From Chrysoporthe austroafricana (lineage: Eukaryota; Ascomycota; Sordariomycetes; Diaporthales; Cryphonectriaceae): 64,000 nt of DNA. The stretch lies in contig JYIP02000001.1 in NCBI GenBank assembly GCA_001051155.2, positions 3,410,001-3,474,000 on the forward strand, read 5' to 3'. Shown in pieces: positions 46,568-58,217 of the stretch. The translations under genes were made by a program, and so were the position numbers. The number at the start of each line of letters is the position of its first letter. The stretch's first letter is position 1. The notes under the pieces are model-generated. The model searched no databases, was not told where the DNA came from, and saw only the letters and a program-made list of their open reading frames with translations.

Positions 46568-47953
46568 CTAGAGAGCTGGGGAGGGTGGGGAAGACGAACG
46601 CTTATTGGAGGGTATTGCGGCAAAATATCAAGTTGATACTGCTGAGTCACTATAGTAGCCAAAAAGAAAAAAAAAAAAGGGGGGGGGGAGGCGCTGCGCC
46701 GGGTAGTCAGTAGTGGGTGCTACCTGCCAGCGCAGAAGTCTCGCTTATGTAACCAGGCCACCCTACCAGAACTGCTTCTGCAGAGCGATGAATCAGCCAC
46801 CTGCTTTCCTCCCCTCTCGTTCACCAGAAGAAGATCCACAATATCAGCAGCTTCGCCCCGGAGCGTAGTATGCGGCGGGAGACCAGCCACGAGGCGCAAC
46901 GGCGTCCCGGCGCGGGCTGAACGCGGCGCCGGCATTGATAGCGCAGGATGTGGATGCGGGCGAGCGGGGCCCGGCATCGATATCACGAATGAGGGTTGTG
47001 TCTTGCGATCTAGGCTACATTTTGTCCACTGCGCTTATGCAGAGGGTCATCCGCGAGCGGGATGGATACACGCGAGGGCGCATGGGGGAGTCGCAGCGGC
47101 GTTCTCGTCGCCTGGGGACAGCTGCGCGGGCCTGGCTGCGTCTTGCGTCTTGCGTATACGCCACTCCCAAGCGTTCCAGAGTCCGGCGGCGTCAGATAAT
47201 TATCTGTAAGTACAGTAATCCCCATCAGCAGACCAGAGCAGCTCACGAATCGGACAGGCCCCAGAGTCGGGCCCGAGCCACGACGTGTAACACACTGCCC
47301 GACGAAGTCAGCCCTGCGGCCACGCATCGCGACCACCCTCACGCCGCACACCGACATGCAACCCCCGCACCGCGGCGTCCAGTAGACTTTTCAGACGGTC
47401 GCATCCCCCACCACATCCTCTCCTCTCGCTCCCTGATCAGCCCAGGGTTGCCGGCGATCGCCAGGCCTTGCGAGAGCCAAGTGGTCGCCGGCCCGGCCAG
47501 CCTGCCTCGGTCTTTTCTGTTCACGAGCTAGCCCTCTCACCATGTGCCTGTGCGTGAGAGCGTATGCCGAGAAAGCTGGGCTTGCAGCAGCACCACCAGG
47601 CAGCGCGCGCGTCGGCCGGGGGCTGGCCCGGGTCCCGACAGGCCGGTCATCGTGCGGTCTGGAGCCTGACGCTTGCGAGACACGAAGTGTTGAGGAACCC
47701 ACGGGCGATTAGAAAGCCCCATTCTGTCGGCGAGGCGGGAGAACAAAAACTGCCTGCTGAGAACGTTTTGACGGCGGAGACCCCCGGGCTGAACCTGAAT
47801 AGTCTTTTTGGTTTTTTTCTTTCTTGTAGTTTTTCTTTTCCCTCCCCCACAACGCTGAATACACACAGACGCCACTAATCACCACTAACCCAATGCCTTG
47901 TCGCCGCCATCCGTCACCGAAGGTTTCGCCGCGGCCGAACCTACCATAGTATT
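46568..47953. other. Intergenic stretch, nothing recognised
   Basis: Contains an A12-G10 homopolymer junction (about 46667-46689). Longer open frames are present but none shows a family resemblance. Confidence 0.5.
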
Positions 47954-48144
47954 CAGAAAACCAAAAAAAAAAAAAAAAAAAAAAAACCCAAACCCCCCCC
48001 CCGCGGCCGCCCGGGGGCGCTTTCCCCCGGCAGTGGGTTGGTTTTTTTTTTCCCCTCGCCCGGGGCCGTTTTTTGGGTTTTTTTTTTTTTTTTTTTTTTG
48101 GTTTTCTGNCCCCGAAGGTTACGCCGCCGGTGAAACACCACAAA

Positions 48145-48180
<36 letters not shown>
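47954..48180. other. Fold-back low-complexity region with one N (probable assembly artefact)
   Basis: CAGAAAACC plus a long A run and CCCAAAC at 47954-47995 reappear as the exact reverse complement at about 48068-48108. An N sits at 48109, followed by a degenerate copy of the sequence seen at 47919-47942. Another long A run ends at 48180. Confidence 0.8.
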
Positions 48181-48183
<3 letters not shown>

Positions 48184-48316
48184 AAGAGCCGGCGCCGGGC
48201 GCGGCGCAACATTAACTCCAGCGATTGACCGAGAAACACACCACATCGGCTCGCAGGAGGAAGGGCCTGTCGGGGCCCGACGGGATGGGCTTAGAGACTT
48301 CTCCCCAGCCGCAGAT

Positions 48317-50368
48317 ATGAACAAGCTGCCGCGGGGCCTGCCAGCAGAGCTCACCGCGGGGCCGGGCACCGTCGTCCAGGCGGGCACCATCCGGAGGCGG
48401 TCGGGGCGCGCGACGTGCGCCCTCCCCTCCGGGAACGAGACGCTCGAGTTCGATCCGTGCGCCGCGGCAGAGGGCGCGACGCCATGCTGCCCGGGAGGCT
48501 ACACCTGCTCCGCGCACAGCCTGTGCGTCGCTACGGGGTCGGGCGACGCGGATCCGGAGTCAGAGCAGGGGTCGGCGCCGACGGGTGCCTGCGCGGATCA
48601 GGACTGGGATGAGGTCTGTGGGCGCATCTGTCTGGGTCAGTCGCCCGCCCAGCATCCCGTGGGATCCCGACGCCCGAGGAGAAGCAGCTCGGCTGACGGC
48701 GCAGCTCCAGGCCCGGACGGCGCGGGCGGGAACCGAGTAGCCTGCGGATCCGCCTCTGGCGACGGCAGCGCGGAGCGCTTCTGCTGCGAGGGCGATTACG
48801 ATGCCGGGACGTGTAGCGGCTCGACCGCCGGCGGCGCCTTCACCGTGACGAACGCTGCTGCTGCTGCGCAGGTGGTCATAACGAAGAGGAGTGTCAGGCT
48901 AATCGGGGCGGTATCGTACTTAGCAACAGTCGCGGACGCGACCCGGATCACATCGACGTCGACGACGTCCTCCCGCTCGTCCAACTCGCCCAGCACGACA
49001 CGAAGCAGCAGCCCATCCCCGTTAGTCTTAGCCACATCACCGCCGCCCTTCCTCTCGCTCTCCGCGCGCTCCCCCTCCTTCACCCTCACCGGCATAGAAA
49101 CCATCGTGCCGACCTACCCACCCACCAACGAGCCGCGTTCGCCCAGGAGCAACGGCCTCGCGGTGAAGCTCTCCCTGGGCCTCGCCATCCCCTTCGCTGT
49201 CATCCTGATCATCACCTCGGTAGCCCTCCTCCACCGGCGCCAGAGGCGCCTCGCCAACCTCCGAAAATACGACAACAACCCCCCGCCCTTTAACTTCGAC
49301 GCGCCCGAGATGGCCCCCGTCACCCAGGCCGACTTCCCGCGCCGGCCACCGCGGCCCAGCGTGGTGCTCACGCTGCCCCAGCCGCAGCTGCCACCGCAGC
49401 CGCAGCAGTGGAGGAGGGACAGCGCGCGGTACAGCGCGCTGCTGGGCCTGTACACCGGCGGCGACGACGCGGCCAGGAGCGCGAGTAGGCGGGCGCGGCG
49501 CTCGTCGAGCATGTATAGCACCGACTTCCGGCCGCCGGGGCTAAACCTCCCCAGCAAGGACAACCCATCGACGGCACCAGCCTTGGCCCCGGCCGTGCCG
49601 AGGCGGTCTAGCGCCCGGCTCAGGCTCCCACTACAGGGCGCCGCAGAACAACCGGCGGAACCAACACCGTGGATGCAGCGGTGGGCCCAGTCCCCCAACG
49701 GCCCGGGCGGCCCCCTCAGCTCGAACCCGACGCTCGATCCGGGGCAGCAAGACTCGATGTCGTCCAGCGGGTCGCACCTGAGCGCCGCGACAGACGAGAC
49801 GGCGGTAGCAGCACTACAGCCCCCGCCGCCACTACCACCGCCGCCGCCCGAGCCGTACGTGCGACACGGCCCGGCGGCGGATCCATACCTATCGCCCTAC
49901 GCCTACAGCTACGGTGGGTGGCGCCCGTCGCAGATCTCCCCGATCCTGGAGGCCACGTCCCCGTCCGAGGGGCGCTCGGACCCGCGCGCGTCGCAGGGGA
50001 GCAGCAGCAGCCCGTACACCATCGGGGCCGGGCGCCCGCCGCCGCCGCCCGAGAGCCCGGCGTACCCGTACCTGAGCCCGTACGGCCAGTGGGAGTACTG
50101 GCAGCCGAGCCCCAGCGACCCGCGGTCGCCGGTCGGGTCGGGCACGGGCGCGGACGTGCCGGACGTGCAGGTCAGCGACAGCGACAGCGAGAGCCAGCGG
50201 CTGCCGATCCAGCACCCGCCGCCCATATTAACGAGGCCGCAGCACCTGGCCGTAGACGTGAGCGCGGTCCAGCGGGCCGTGGACGAGGTCAGCCCGTTGA
50301 GCTCCTCGGGGAGCGGACCGCCGCAACCGGGAAGGATCTCAGCGGTCTCCGGGGTCTCACCCCGTTGA
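48317..50368 (+). CDS. Cys-rich single-pass membrane protein, about 660 aa
   Basis: Unrecognised by name, but of a common fungal architecture: an extracellular Cys-rich domain (CPGGYTCSAHSLC, DPCAAAEGATPCC, ERFCCEGDYDAGTC), a Ser/Thr/Pro-rich stalk, one membrane helix (VKLSLGLAIPFAVILIITSVALL) followed by a basic stop (HRRQRR), and a long Pro/Ser-rich cytosolic tail. A likely intron of 69 nt (48636-48704; GTCAGT donor, CTGAC branch point, GCAG) lies in frame, so the open frame is 683 codons unspliced and 660 spliced. No signal peptide follows the first ATG; the true first exon may lie upstream in the damaged low-complexity region. Sensor-like proteins of this shape sit in the plasma membrane. 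Confidence 0.65.
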   Translation: MNKLPRGLPAELTAGPGTVVQAGTIRRRSGRATCALPSGNETLEFDPCAAAEGATPCCPGGYTCSAHSLCVATGSGDADPESEQGSAPTGACADQDWDEVCGRICLGQSPAQHPVGSRRPRRSSSADGAAPGPDGAGGNRVACGSASGDGSAERFCCEGDYDAGTCSGSTAGGAFTVTNAAAAAQVVITKRSVRLIGAVSYLATVADATRITSTSTTSSRSSNSPSTTRSSSPSPLVLATSPPPFLSLSARSPSFTLTGIETIVPTYPPTNEPRSPRSNGLAVKLSLGLAIPFAVILIITSVALLHRRQRRLANLRKYDNNPPPFNFDAPEMAPVTQADFPRRPPRPSVVLTLPQPQLPPQPQQWRRDSARYSALLGLYTGGDDAARSASRRARRSSSMYSTDFRPPGLNLPSKDNPSTAPALAPAVPRRSSARLRLPLQGAAEQPAEPTPWMQRWAQSPNGPGGPLSSNPTLDPGQQDSMSSSGSHLSAATDETAVAALQPPPPLPPPPPEPYVRHGPAADPYLSPYAYSYGGWRPSQISPILEATSPSEGRSDPRASQGSSSSPYTIGAGRPPPPPESPAYPYLSPYGQWEYWQPSPSDPRSPVGSGTGADVPDVQVSDSDSESQRLPIQHPPPILTRPQHLAVDVSAVQRAVDEVSPLSSSGSGPPQPGRISAVSGVSPR

Positions 50369-50701
50369 CGATCGGTATATAGCAAATAATAATAATGTCT
50401 TCCGAGAGCACATCACCAGGGCTTTCCTGCACGCGATGGTCACAGCTTGAGTGAAACACGATATCTCATTGTGGATGTGACCGGGCTACTTGTGTGTCAA
50501 GGTCTCAAAATCTGCAGTACGTCGAATGCCATATCAAATACCGCTGATGCTGTGATGCTCACTGGCATCTCAGATGACCATAACAATGCCCGCCCCATAC
50601 ACGCTGGAATGCCCAGACGATATCAGACCATTACCCGGTCCTGTCGTTGTTTCAATGTTTCTCCGTTATCCCCATAACGCCCAAAGAAATGCAGCCAAAA
50701 A
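50369..50701. other. Short interval between convergent genes
   Basis: Nothing recognised. Confidence 0.5.
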
Positions 50702-52507
50702 TCATTCAACGTGATCAGCGGCGTGCTTCGTCTTGTCGTGGACGAACTCTTGCGGCATGCCGACCGGCCGGCTCTTGGCGAACTTGACGGTCGACCAGAT
50801 GGAGGGCGAGTCCCTGAACATCAGGTCGATCTCCTCGAGGTTGCGGCCCATGGTCTCGGGGTAGAAGAGGAAGACGGACAGCGGGATGCAGGCGCTGATG
50901 CAGGCGAAGACGATGTAGAACTTCCATCCGATAGTGTCAATGGCGACCGGCGTGATCATAACAACGACGAAGTTCCTGATGCGAACTGGTTAGCAACATG
51001 ACATCTTTGCAGCGCGGCGCGTGAAGACGGTTGGAGATCGACCTACCAGAGCCAGTGGTTCGCTGTGGAAATTGAGGACATCGCCATTCGCAGGCGCAGC
51101 GGCGCGACCTCAGTACAGTACAGGAAGTTGGCGCCGAGGAAGCCGATTGGTACAAAGGTGTTGAACAAGTAGATGAAAACACCAGCGACGATCTGCGCGG
51201 GGTGGTTGTCGACGCCGAACGATGTTGCCACGGCCAGCGCGACCATGCAGCATGCCATGCCTGTGCCCGAAATCATGAAGACAGCGCGGCGACCGAGGCG
51301 GTCGATCGTGAAGAAGGCGATGAAGGACGACAGGAACTTCCAGGTCAGCGCGCCGCCAGTAAGGGCGCGGGCGTTCTTGGAGCTCATGCCAAGGTTGGTC
51401 TGGAAGATGATGGTGGCGTAGACCGAGATCAGGTTGGTTCCCCTAGGGCAGCCGTGTTAGCAAGGACCGCAGGAGCTCGTGCTGCAAAGTAGTGAACACT
51501 TACGACATCTGTTGGAAGAACTGCAGGAGCATGCAGAGCACGAACCGGTACAGGAGCTTGTCCTCGCCCATAGAAAGCATGTCACTGAGCTTGACCTTGC
51601 TCCCGGTGCCCTCCTCCAGCGAGAGCTCAATACCAGACACCTCCGCCTGCACCTCCAGGGCGTCGCCCGGCTTGGCACGGAACGCAGAGATGACCTGGCG
51701 CGCCTCCTCGGTCCTGTTCTTCAGCACCAGCCACCGCGGGGACTCGGGCAGGAAGTAGATGGATGCTATTATCACCATCGAGAAGAAGCTGGCGATGGCG
51801 ATGGGCGGGCGCCAGGTGATGGGGCCGGTCTTGTACTCGTAGAAGCCGAGGTCGATCCAGGACTCGAGCGTGTACCCCAGACAGATGAACAGGCCGTCGA
51901 TGACGACGTGCCGGCCGCGGTTGCCCGCGCCGGCGGTCTCGCTCTGCCACACGGGGACAATGGAGCTGAGCTGCCCGACGCCGAAGCCGAGGACCACGCG
52001 GCCGACGATGAACTGCGGGAGGCCGAACGCCGCCGCCTCGAGGATGACGCCGATGAGACTGCAGATGCCCGCGAAGAAGATGACGTTCCGCCGGCCGAAC
52101 TTGTCTCCCGACCACGAGCAGGACAGGGCGCCGATCAGGGCGCCGATGACAAAGGTGGCGACCACGAAGCCCTGGAGGGTCGACTTGGCGCTCTTGGTGG
52201 CGCCCGTGCTGTGGACGGTGTCGATCTGAGGAAAGGTCCTGACCCAGTTGTCTTCGGTGAGCAGGCCGCCCAGGCCGGCCTGGTTGTAGCCGAAGCATAT
52301 GTACGCGGGGGCGACGATCAGGGCGGTCTGGAGGAGGTTGAGGCGGTGGCCGTTCTGTCCCAGGAAGGTTACCGGCCGCGAGCTGCCTGCGTCGCTCCCC
52401 CCATCGTGACTGGCCGCAGGCGACGCGCTGCTGTTTGGGTCCTGGCCGCTGACGGCCTCCTTGGTGAAGGCCGCGCCGTGGGCCGGCTCCTCGGAAGTGG
52501 CTCGCAT
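50702..52507 (-). CDS. MFS sugar porter (maltose/alpha-glucoside or lactose permease type), 557 aa
   Basis: Three exons on the minus strand, 52507-51504, 51442-51047 and 50975-50702, with introns of 61 and 71 nt restoring MSGTNLISVY and HWLWNFVVV. The cytosolic N-terminus is long and Ser/Ala-rich. Family marks are GYNQAGLGGLL in helix 1, DKFGRRN, IVGRVVLGFGVG, LPESPRWL, QFFQQMSGTN, DRLGRRA, TEVAPLRLRMAMSS and YPETMGRNLEEIDLMF. Specific substrate unknown. Confidence 0.93.
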
Positions 52508-55420
52508 CCTTTACGAGGGGTCCCTTCCTGTGGTATCTGTTTCGAATGACCGGTGCCCGGCCAGGCGATCTTATGCTTCGCGACGAATTGTTTCGAGGAT
52601 CAATGCGCTGTGGACGCGTGTTGTCCTGGTGGTGGATCCAGGCCTCTAAGTCGCACGCTGGGTGTGGCTGACGTAGATAGGCGTGCGCCGGCGAGGTAGG
52701 CGCAAGGCGGACAATTTGCTCCCTGCACGGCGATCGAGGGAAGGAGAAATCGTAGCAGGTGAGGGCTGTCAGTCGTCTAAGCGAGGCAGCGCATGGGAAG
52801 GGCCTCCTCAGCGGTACCTGGGAGGCCAGGAGACACGTCTCTTATACCATACCACGACATGGCGGCGATATTTCGCCGAGCTCGGTCATCAGCGGTTCTG
52901 TATTTTTCCACTCATCCCACCACCAGCCCACCGAGCCAGCAGCAAGGACCCAGCGCGCACAGGCGATGAGGTCAGGCCAGGGACCCCTTCCCCATGGCAC
53001 GAGGCTTGACTGAAGCTTGTCACCCCACAACGGGGTGACCAGGCCCGCCTGTGGTTGGGCGCCCGCACCAGGTTCGCGCCGGGGCACGTTGCGCTGCGGT
53101 GGAGCGGCCGGGGAGGTCTCCAGACTTCCTATCTAGATCCGGTGGGGATCGTTGAGAAATTTTGTCCTCGCGCCTTGGATAGCCGAGGGGGCGAGGTGCC
53201 GGGCAGCGTCTGCGGTGAGCCTCGGCGAGGTTCCGTGGGCGAGGGCTGGGGCCCGGTGGGCCCGCGCAAGAGTCATGCACTCAACGTCCCCGGATTCCCA
53301 ATGTCATAAAAAACCGGCTGGCCGACCCCTTGCCAAACCTTGCTCCCGTGGACTAAGAGAGATGACACATTCAACGGACCACCTGCCTCTGCGCGAGATC
53401 GGCCAAAGTCTGGTCTGGTCTGGAGTGCCGGGCCACAAGATGAAGCCGTCCGCCGTCCCCGACACGGACGGGACCCGCCAGCTCTCTCTGCAACGAGGCC
53501 TGCACGGCCCGGCGGACCCAGGCACCAGGCACGACAGGCCCTGAACCTGTTCTCTTCTCCGGGTCTGGGGACGTGATCCACAGGTCGAGTCTTGCTGCTA
53601 CACGTTGCTGCGCCAGCACACCGCCTGCCGCGGCCAGCCAGACGGTGACGTACGCGGTGCCAGTCCGGCCCAACTCGACTAGGGAATGGGGAATGCTCTC
53701 TCTCACGCTGTTGGAGGGCACGTGACCAGATTCCAACAGGCGAATCAATGAAATATCCGCCGGCGCCTCGTCCCGTCGCGATCAAGACATTAGACCTGGC
53801 GACTGCTCCCAGCGGAGACGGGCCTGTTGCAGATAGAAATGGGGCGCGTCAGGAGCACGGTCATCCAAAAATACTCAAAATGATTAAACAAGCCTTGTGG
53901 AGCCATTCTTGGCAGTCTCTTGAGGGGAACTGTTGAGATTATCCCTGCGCTTTGCAGCAGGTCGACGAGGTCATGTGATGCACGTCAAAGTGTCTCTCAA
54001 ACAACCCGACTCCGGCATGGTCCTAGACTCTTGGGCATCTGGCCATGTTATAACCAGGACCCCGACGGGAATAATGTTCCAGGCACGCAGGGTGACTTGG
54101 GTGTCACGGGTGCCAGGTGTAGCCTGCTCATCGAATCGTGCTAGCACCGCAGCATCAATGTCTCTAGCTAGTTAATCTTGTGTGAATGAGCTTGTGCCAT
54201 TATTCCTCAGCTCAAGGAAGACGTTGTAGCTCCTACGTGTACTGTATGAGGCTGAAAATCTGGTAGACTAATACACTAGTCCAAACCACCTCGCGACTAT
54301 ACTTTCCGCGAGGAGCTAAAGCTATTCACATTCGCTTAGTCCAGCCAGAAGGTTGAAGACTTCAAAGTGCTCCTCAGACGTTCCCTGCCAAGAAAATCAC
54401 GGGAGAACAGTGGTGGCCACAATGAGGAGTCTGATGTCGGTCAGGAATAGCTTTCATAACACCATCTCAGTGACAAACATGTAACTAGCAAGCCTGATAT
54501 ATTGAATCTACGTGTTCAGACCTTCAATAGGACGGAGCTGAGCTTTTTCTTTGACAGCTTCAACAATACAGAGTCTGGTGCCTCCCAGAATGACCTGTCG
54601 AAGCAAGATGCCCATTCCAGTGGTCTCACCACTGTTATGATGCATTACAAACTGCTGCTCACAAAGTTCCCTTTCAAGCTACCTGCTGAATTTCTATGAT
54701 ATGCATCCAACTTTATCAGCTAGATTTGTCTACTAGTCTTTGAGATAATGCCAACCTTGTCAGGATCCGTAGCTATTACTTATATTGAAGTATTATTTAT
54801 ACAGCTAATGGCAAACAGACACCCCACCCCCCCGGGACAACATATATGTGTGTGTGTGTGTGTGTGTATCGTATCTATGTATGTATATACGTATGTACAT
54901 ACGTATGTATGAACAAAACGAAATAAATGGGACGGTAGCCTTTGTAATGTCACAGAAACCCAAGCCTCCATACCTCATACACATTGTATCACTTGAGCTC
55001 AATATTATCCTTTTTCATTCCAGTGTTAGCTTCGTCCTAATATCGGCCTATGCCCGCACACTTGGACTGAGTTCTCCAAGCTATAAGGTCGGTCGACCAA
55101 CAACAGCTTGAACTTCTTGATAAAAAGCATTGAAGTCTCCGCGAATATCAAAGTTTACATCTCCACATCAGCTGATATGGAGGTGAACAGACAAGCGAGT
55201 TTGGAAACCCCTCGACCCTTAGCGAGATGCACGGACCACAGGGCTGATTTAATTGCAGCCTTGCACTCTCCAAAACTTCCCACACCTCGACGAAAGTTCC
55301 CACAGACCTAACTTTTTGCGCAACCTTTGCCCTTCCTTCTCAACCCAGCTACTTACACTGTTTGGTTGATCCCTTCTTGACTTCACCTTCTTGACTCCAC
55401 CACATCCTCAACTAATCAAG
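52508..55420. other. 2.9 kb divergent intergenic region without a recognisable gene
   Basis: The first 1.5 kb is GC-rich, the rest markedly AT-richer. It contains short overlapping frames with no family match and a TG/TATG microsatellite. It includes the promoters of the sugar porter (-) and the RBR ligase (+). Confidence 0.5.
54845..54915. repeat. (TG)n and (TATG)n microsatellites
   Basis: A pure TG run is followed by imperfect GTAT/ACGT tetranucleotide repeats. Confidence 0.9.
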
Positions 55421-57120
55421 ATGTCTGATCAGGAGGGAGAGAAGAATCCTCCACTCCACCCTCGTGGTGACGACGAAAGTGGTGGTAGCTCGGTTGCCAA
55501 CCCAAGCTTCTCTGTGTTTGATATGGGCGACGAGCCTATGGATGATGAGGTAAGACAAGCCCAAACAAAGCAGGAAATGCAGATTGATTGACAACTCTTG
55601 ACAATTCTCTAGAGCTTTAACAGGCCCGACGAGGAGAGAATCTCGATACGGGTCGTAAATGAACAAATTGTGCTCGCTCGCAATCCTGACTCCCATACCA
55701 ATGGTTCTGATCAAGGTCATGATGGTGAGGTCAGTGAGTCCCAGGACGACAGCAGCAACAGCAGCAACAACAGCAACAGCAGCAAAGAAGACGGCTCTGG
55801 CGACAACGGCAATAACGGCGACACTGGGAACACAGTGCCAGCCCTACCCCCGACCGCTGGCAACACCATTATGTCATCTCTTCTCCGCAGCGTCGATGAA
55901 GACCCTACCTGCACTGGATGCTACGAGATAATGGGCTATAGTGGTGTCCGTATCGCTTGTGGGGACTACTGTAAGTAGCAGATATCTTCTAACCCATTTC
56001 TTACAGGCCATCTAGACATTTGTTCAATCATGCAAACCTATCCTAACCTCAAGATCAAATCTCCCAAAATTAAATTGAGAACTAACACAGCAACACAGGG
56101 TGTCGCGAATGCCTGAACACCAACGTGCGACTGGCCCTGTCCTCTCGATTCAACTTTCCACCTCAGTGCTGCCCCGGGCTTCCAGGTGGCATCGACATTG
56201 ACTCCATCCTGGATATCCTGGATGCCGACGTCGTGGCCCGTTGGGTTGAGGTGTCTGACGAGTTCTTGGATCTGAATCCAACCTACTGCGCCAATCCCAG
56301 ATGCTGTCTATACATCCCCGAGGATCAGATCGATGATCTTGACCAAGTCGTCATATGCCAAGCGTGTGACGAACAGACTTGCCTCAAGTGCGGTAGCTCC
56401 ACGGGTGCCCATGTCGAGCTCAGCAAGTGTCCCCAGCATCTCTCCGATGAGAATCAGGAGCTCGTCGAGGCTCAAGGATGGAAGCAGTGTCCCCGTCGCA
56501 AGTGTGGCCTGATTGTAGAGCGCGTCGACGGTTGCGACCACATGACCTGTGAATGTGGCGCAGAATTCTGTTACAGCTGCGGCAAATTACTCGACTACGA
56601 AGAGGATGGCCTCGCCCCTGTGGGAGAGCATTGCGAGTGCGAGTCCGCATCTGAGGTGAGTGCTCCCTTTCCTAGACCAGAACGCCCTCAGGCCTTTGAA
56701 TCTTACCACCATCCCTCCCTTGCTATATCAACGTCCTTCAAATTTTCCGTGTTATTGCCCTCCAGTTCCGTTACTGACAGAATCTTTTGCGGACAGAGCG
56801 ACGAGGATGATGATGAGATTGATGACAGCCCCCGACCTAGCTTTGCCGATGACAGTGAGAATATGGAAGGCATCGGCCAGCGACAAGTCCGACAGCAACG
56901 TGGGCGTTCTGCTGCCGAGGAAGCGTGGGACCGCCCAGCAGAAGCTTCCAGTGCGTCTCAACCAGTCCTACCACAGCCCACCGATGCCGACTATGCTCGC
57001 GTCCAGTGGCACATCGACCAAGCCGCTGCTAATATCGCCGCCATCCTTGAGTCCAAGCGGTCTCAGGACCGTGAGAACCAGCAAGGGGACAGACGAAATG
57101 GGGCCTGCTTGTGCATGTAA
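55421..57120 (+). CDS. RBR-type E3 ubiquitin ligase (RING1-IBR-RING2), about 455 aa
   Basis: Ariadne-like E3 that receives ubiquitin on a catalytic Cys. Exons 55421-55549, 55613-55970, 56099-56655 and 56797-57120. The third intron (141 nt, GTGAGT donor) is a multiple of three, so the unspliced frame is also open. An acidic N-terminus with an Asn/Ser run precedes RING1 (CTGC, CGDYWCRECL), then IBR (YCANPRCCLYI, VICQACDEQTCLKC) and RING2 (WKQCPRRKCG, DGCDHMTCECGAEFCYSC). The Cys of GCDHM is the expected catalytic one. The C-terminal region ends in a helix (VQWHIDQAAANIAAILESK) and the last residues are CLCM, a possible CaaX prenylation box. Confidence 0.9.
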
Positions 57121-57328
57121 GACACTCATCACATCTTAGCAGTCTAGGACGAGAGAAAGAGAGGGTCTCAGAAGAGGGGGGGGAGGAAAATTTGTGCATG
57201 TCTAGAGCAGCACATAATTTAAGTTCTTCGACTATTTTTCACTGTGCCTTTGTATTATTTGTGAAGTTTTCTGGTGACAAAACCATGCCTGCCTTGTGTA
57301 TAACTTTTGCAGCATCTGAAACTTAAGA

Positions 57329-58217
57329 TGTCTTCAATGATGGAGAAGTACCCCTCACTTAGTAAGTTCGAAGATGAGGGGGATTATCCCGAGGTACATC
57401 AGATGCATTCCCGACTGCCTCACATCTCATTTCAGCGCCCATCTATCCTTCCTTTCGGTCATCACTGCTTACCATCTCGGCTCGACAGTCCGGAGACGGA
57501 CGCGAAGCCCGCGTTCTCGAGTACATCTAGAACCACCCTTCGTTCCCTGAATTATTCGGCAACCCTTCCAAGATCATGGCCGTCATGGATGAGTTCTCCG
57601 CCAAGGAAGACTTCCTCATCAGCGTCGGAACAAACAAGAAGCGCGTCCTCACCGGCATCCTCTCTGCCGGCGCGCCCAAGGCCCTCGTCGAGCTGGGCGG
57701 ACGCATCGGCAACTCAGCCATCCTCTTCGCAGACGCCATGAAGTGCGCCGCGCCCCGAGGCTCTCCAGCGCCGGTCGTCTGGAGCCTCAAGTTCAGCCAG
57801 GAGCTCACCGACATCGCCGCTAAGGTAGTCGAGCTGGCCGGCCTGTCGGATAAGGTAAACATCGTGACTGTCCCGGCGGAGGAGTCCCTACCTCGCCTTA
57901 AGGCGGAAGGAAGCCTGTATGCGGGCATTGATGTGCTCTTCCTGGACCACGTCGAAGACTTGTACGAGCAGGACCTCAGGAGCTGGACTTGCTAAAGCCT
58001 GGGACTCCTGTCCTTGCCGACAATGTGGTCCGCCCTGGAACGCCTGAGTACTTCAAGTACGTCCGTGATCACCCCGGTTTCGAAAGCCACGGGCTCAAGA
58101 CCCTGATCATTCCTGGCGAATTTGAGGTGCGTGTCCCCCTGCCGCCGTGATTCTCCTATGCCGCGCTGACTGACGCCCTCACAGGATGAGATCGAAGTCA
58201 CTCGGGTGAAGAAGTGA
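57329..58217 (+). pseudogene. Catechol-O-methyltransferase-like gene with a stop and a frameshift
   Basis: SAM-dependent O-methyltransferase of the COMT family. A first exon from the ATG at 57329 (MEKYPSLSKFEDE) can be joined across an intron at 57394-57488 to GDGREARVLEYI. A TAG stands at 57528-57530, just before NHPSFPELFGNPSKIMAVMDEF. The core continues with ALVELGGRIGNSAILFADAM, the SAM-binding segment, and LFLDHVEDLYEQDL. Near 57975-57985 the frame shifts; the expected C-terminus (LLKPGTPVLADNVVRPGTPEY, then IIPGEFE) follows in another frame and an intron at 58137-58184 leads to the last exon. Both lesions must be overcome for a full enzyme. A shortened product from the ATG at 57576 (139 aa) is the only unbroken frame. 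Confidence 0.7.

Noticed and set aside
46935..47531. 198-codon open frame on the plus strand
   Set aside because: Arg/His-rich with no resemblance to any family; typical of random GC-rich frames.
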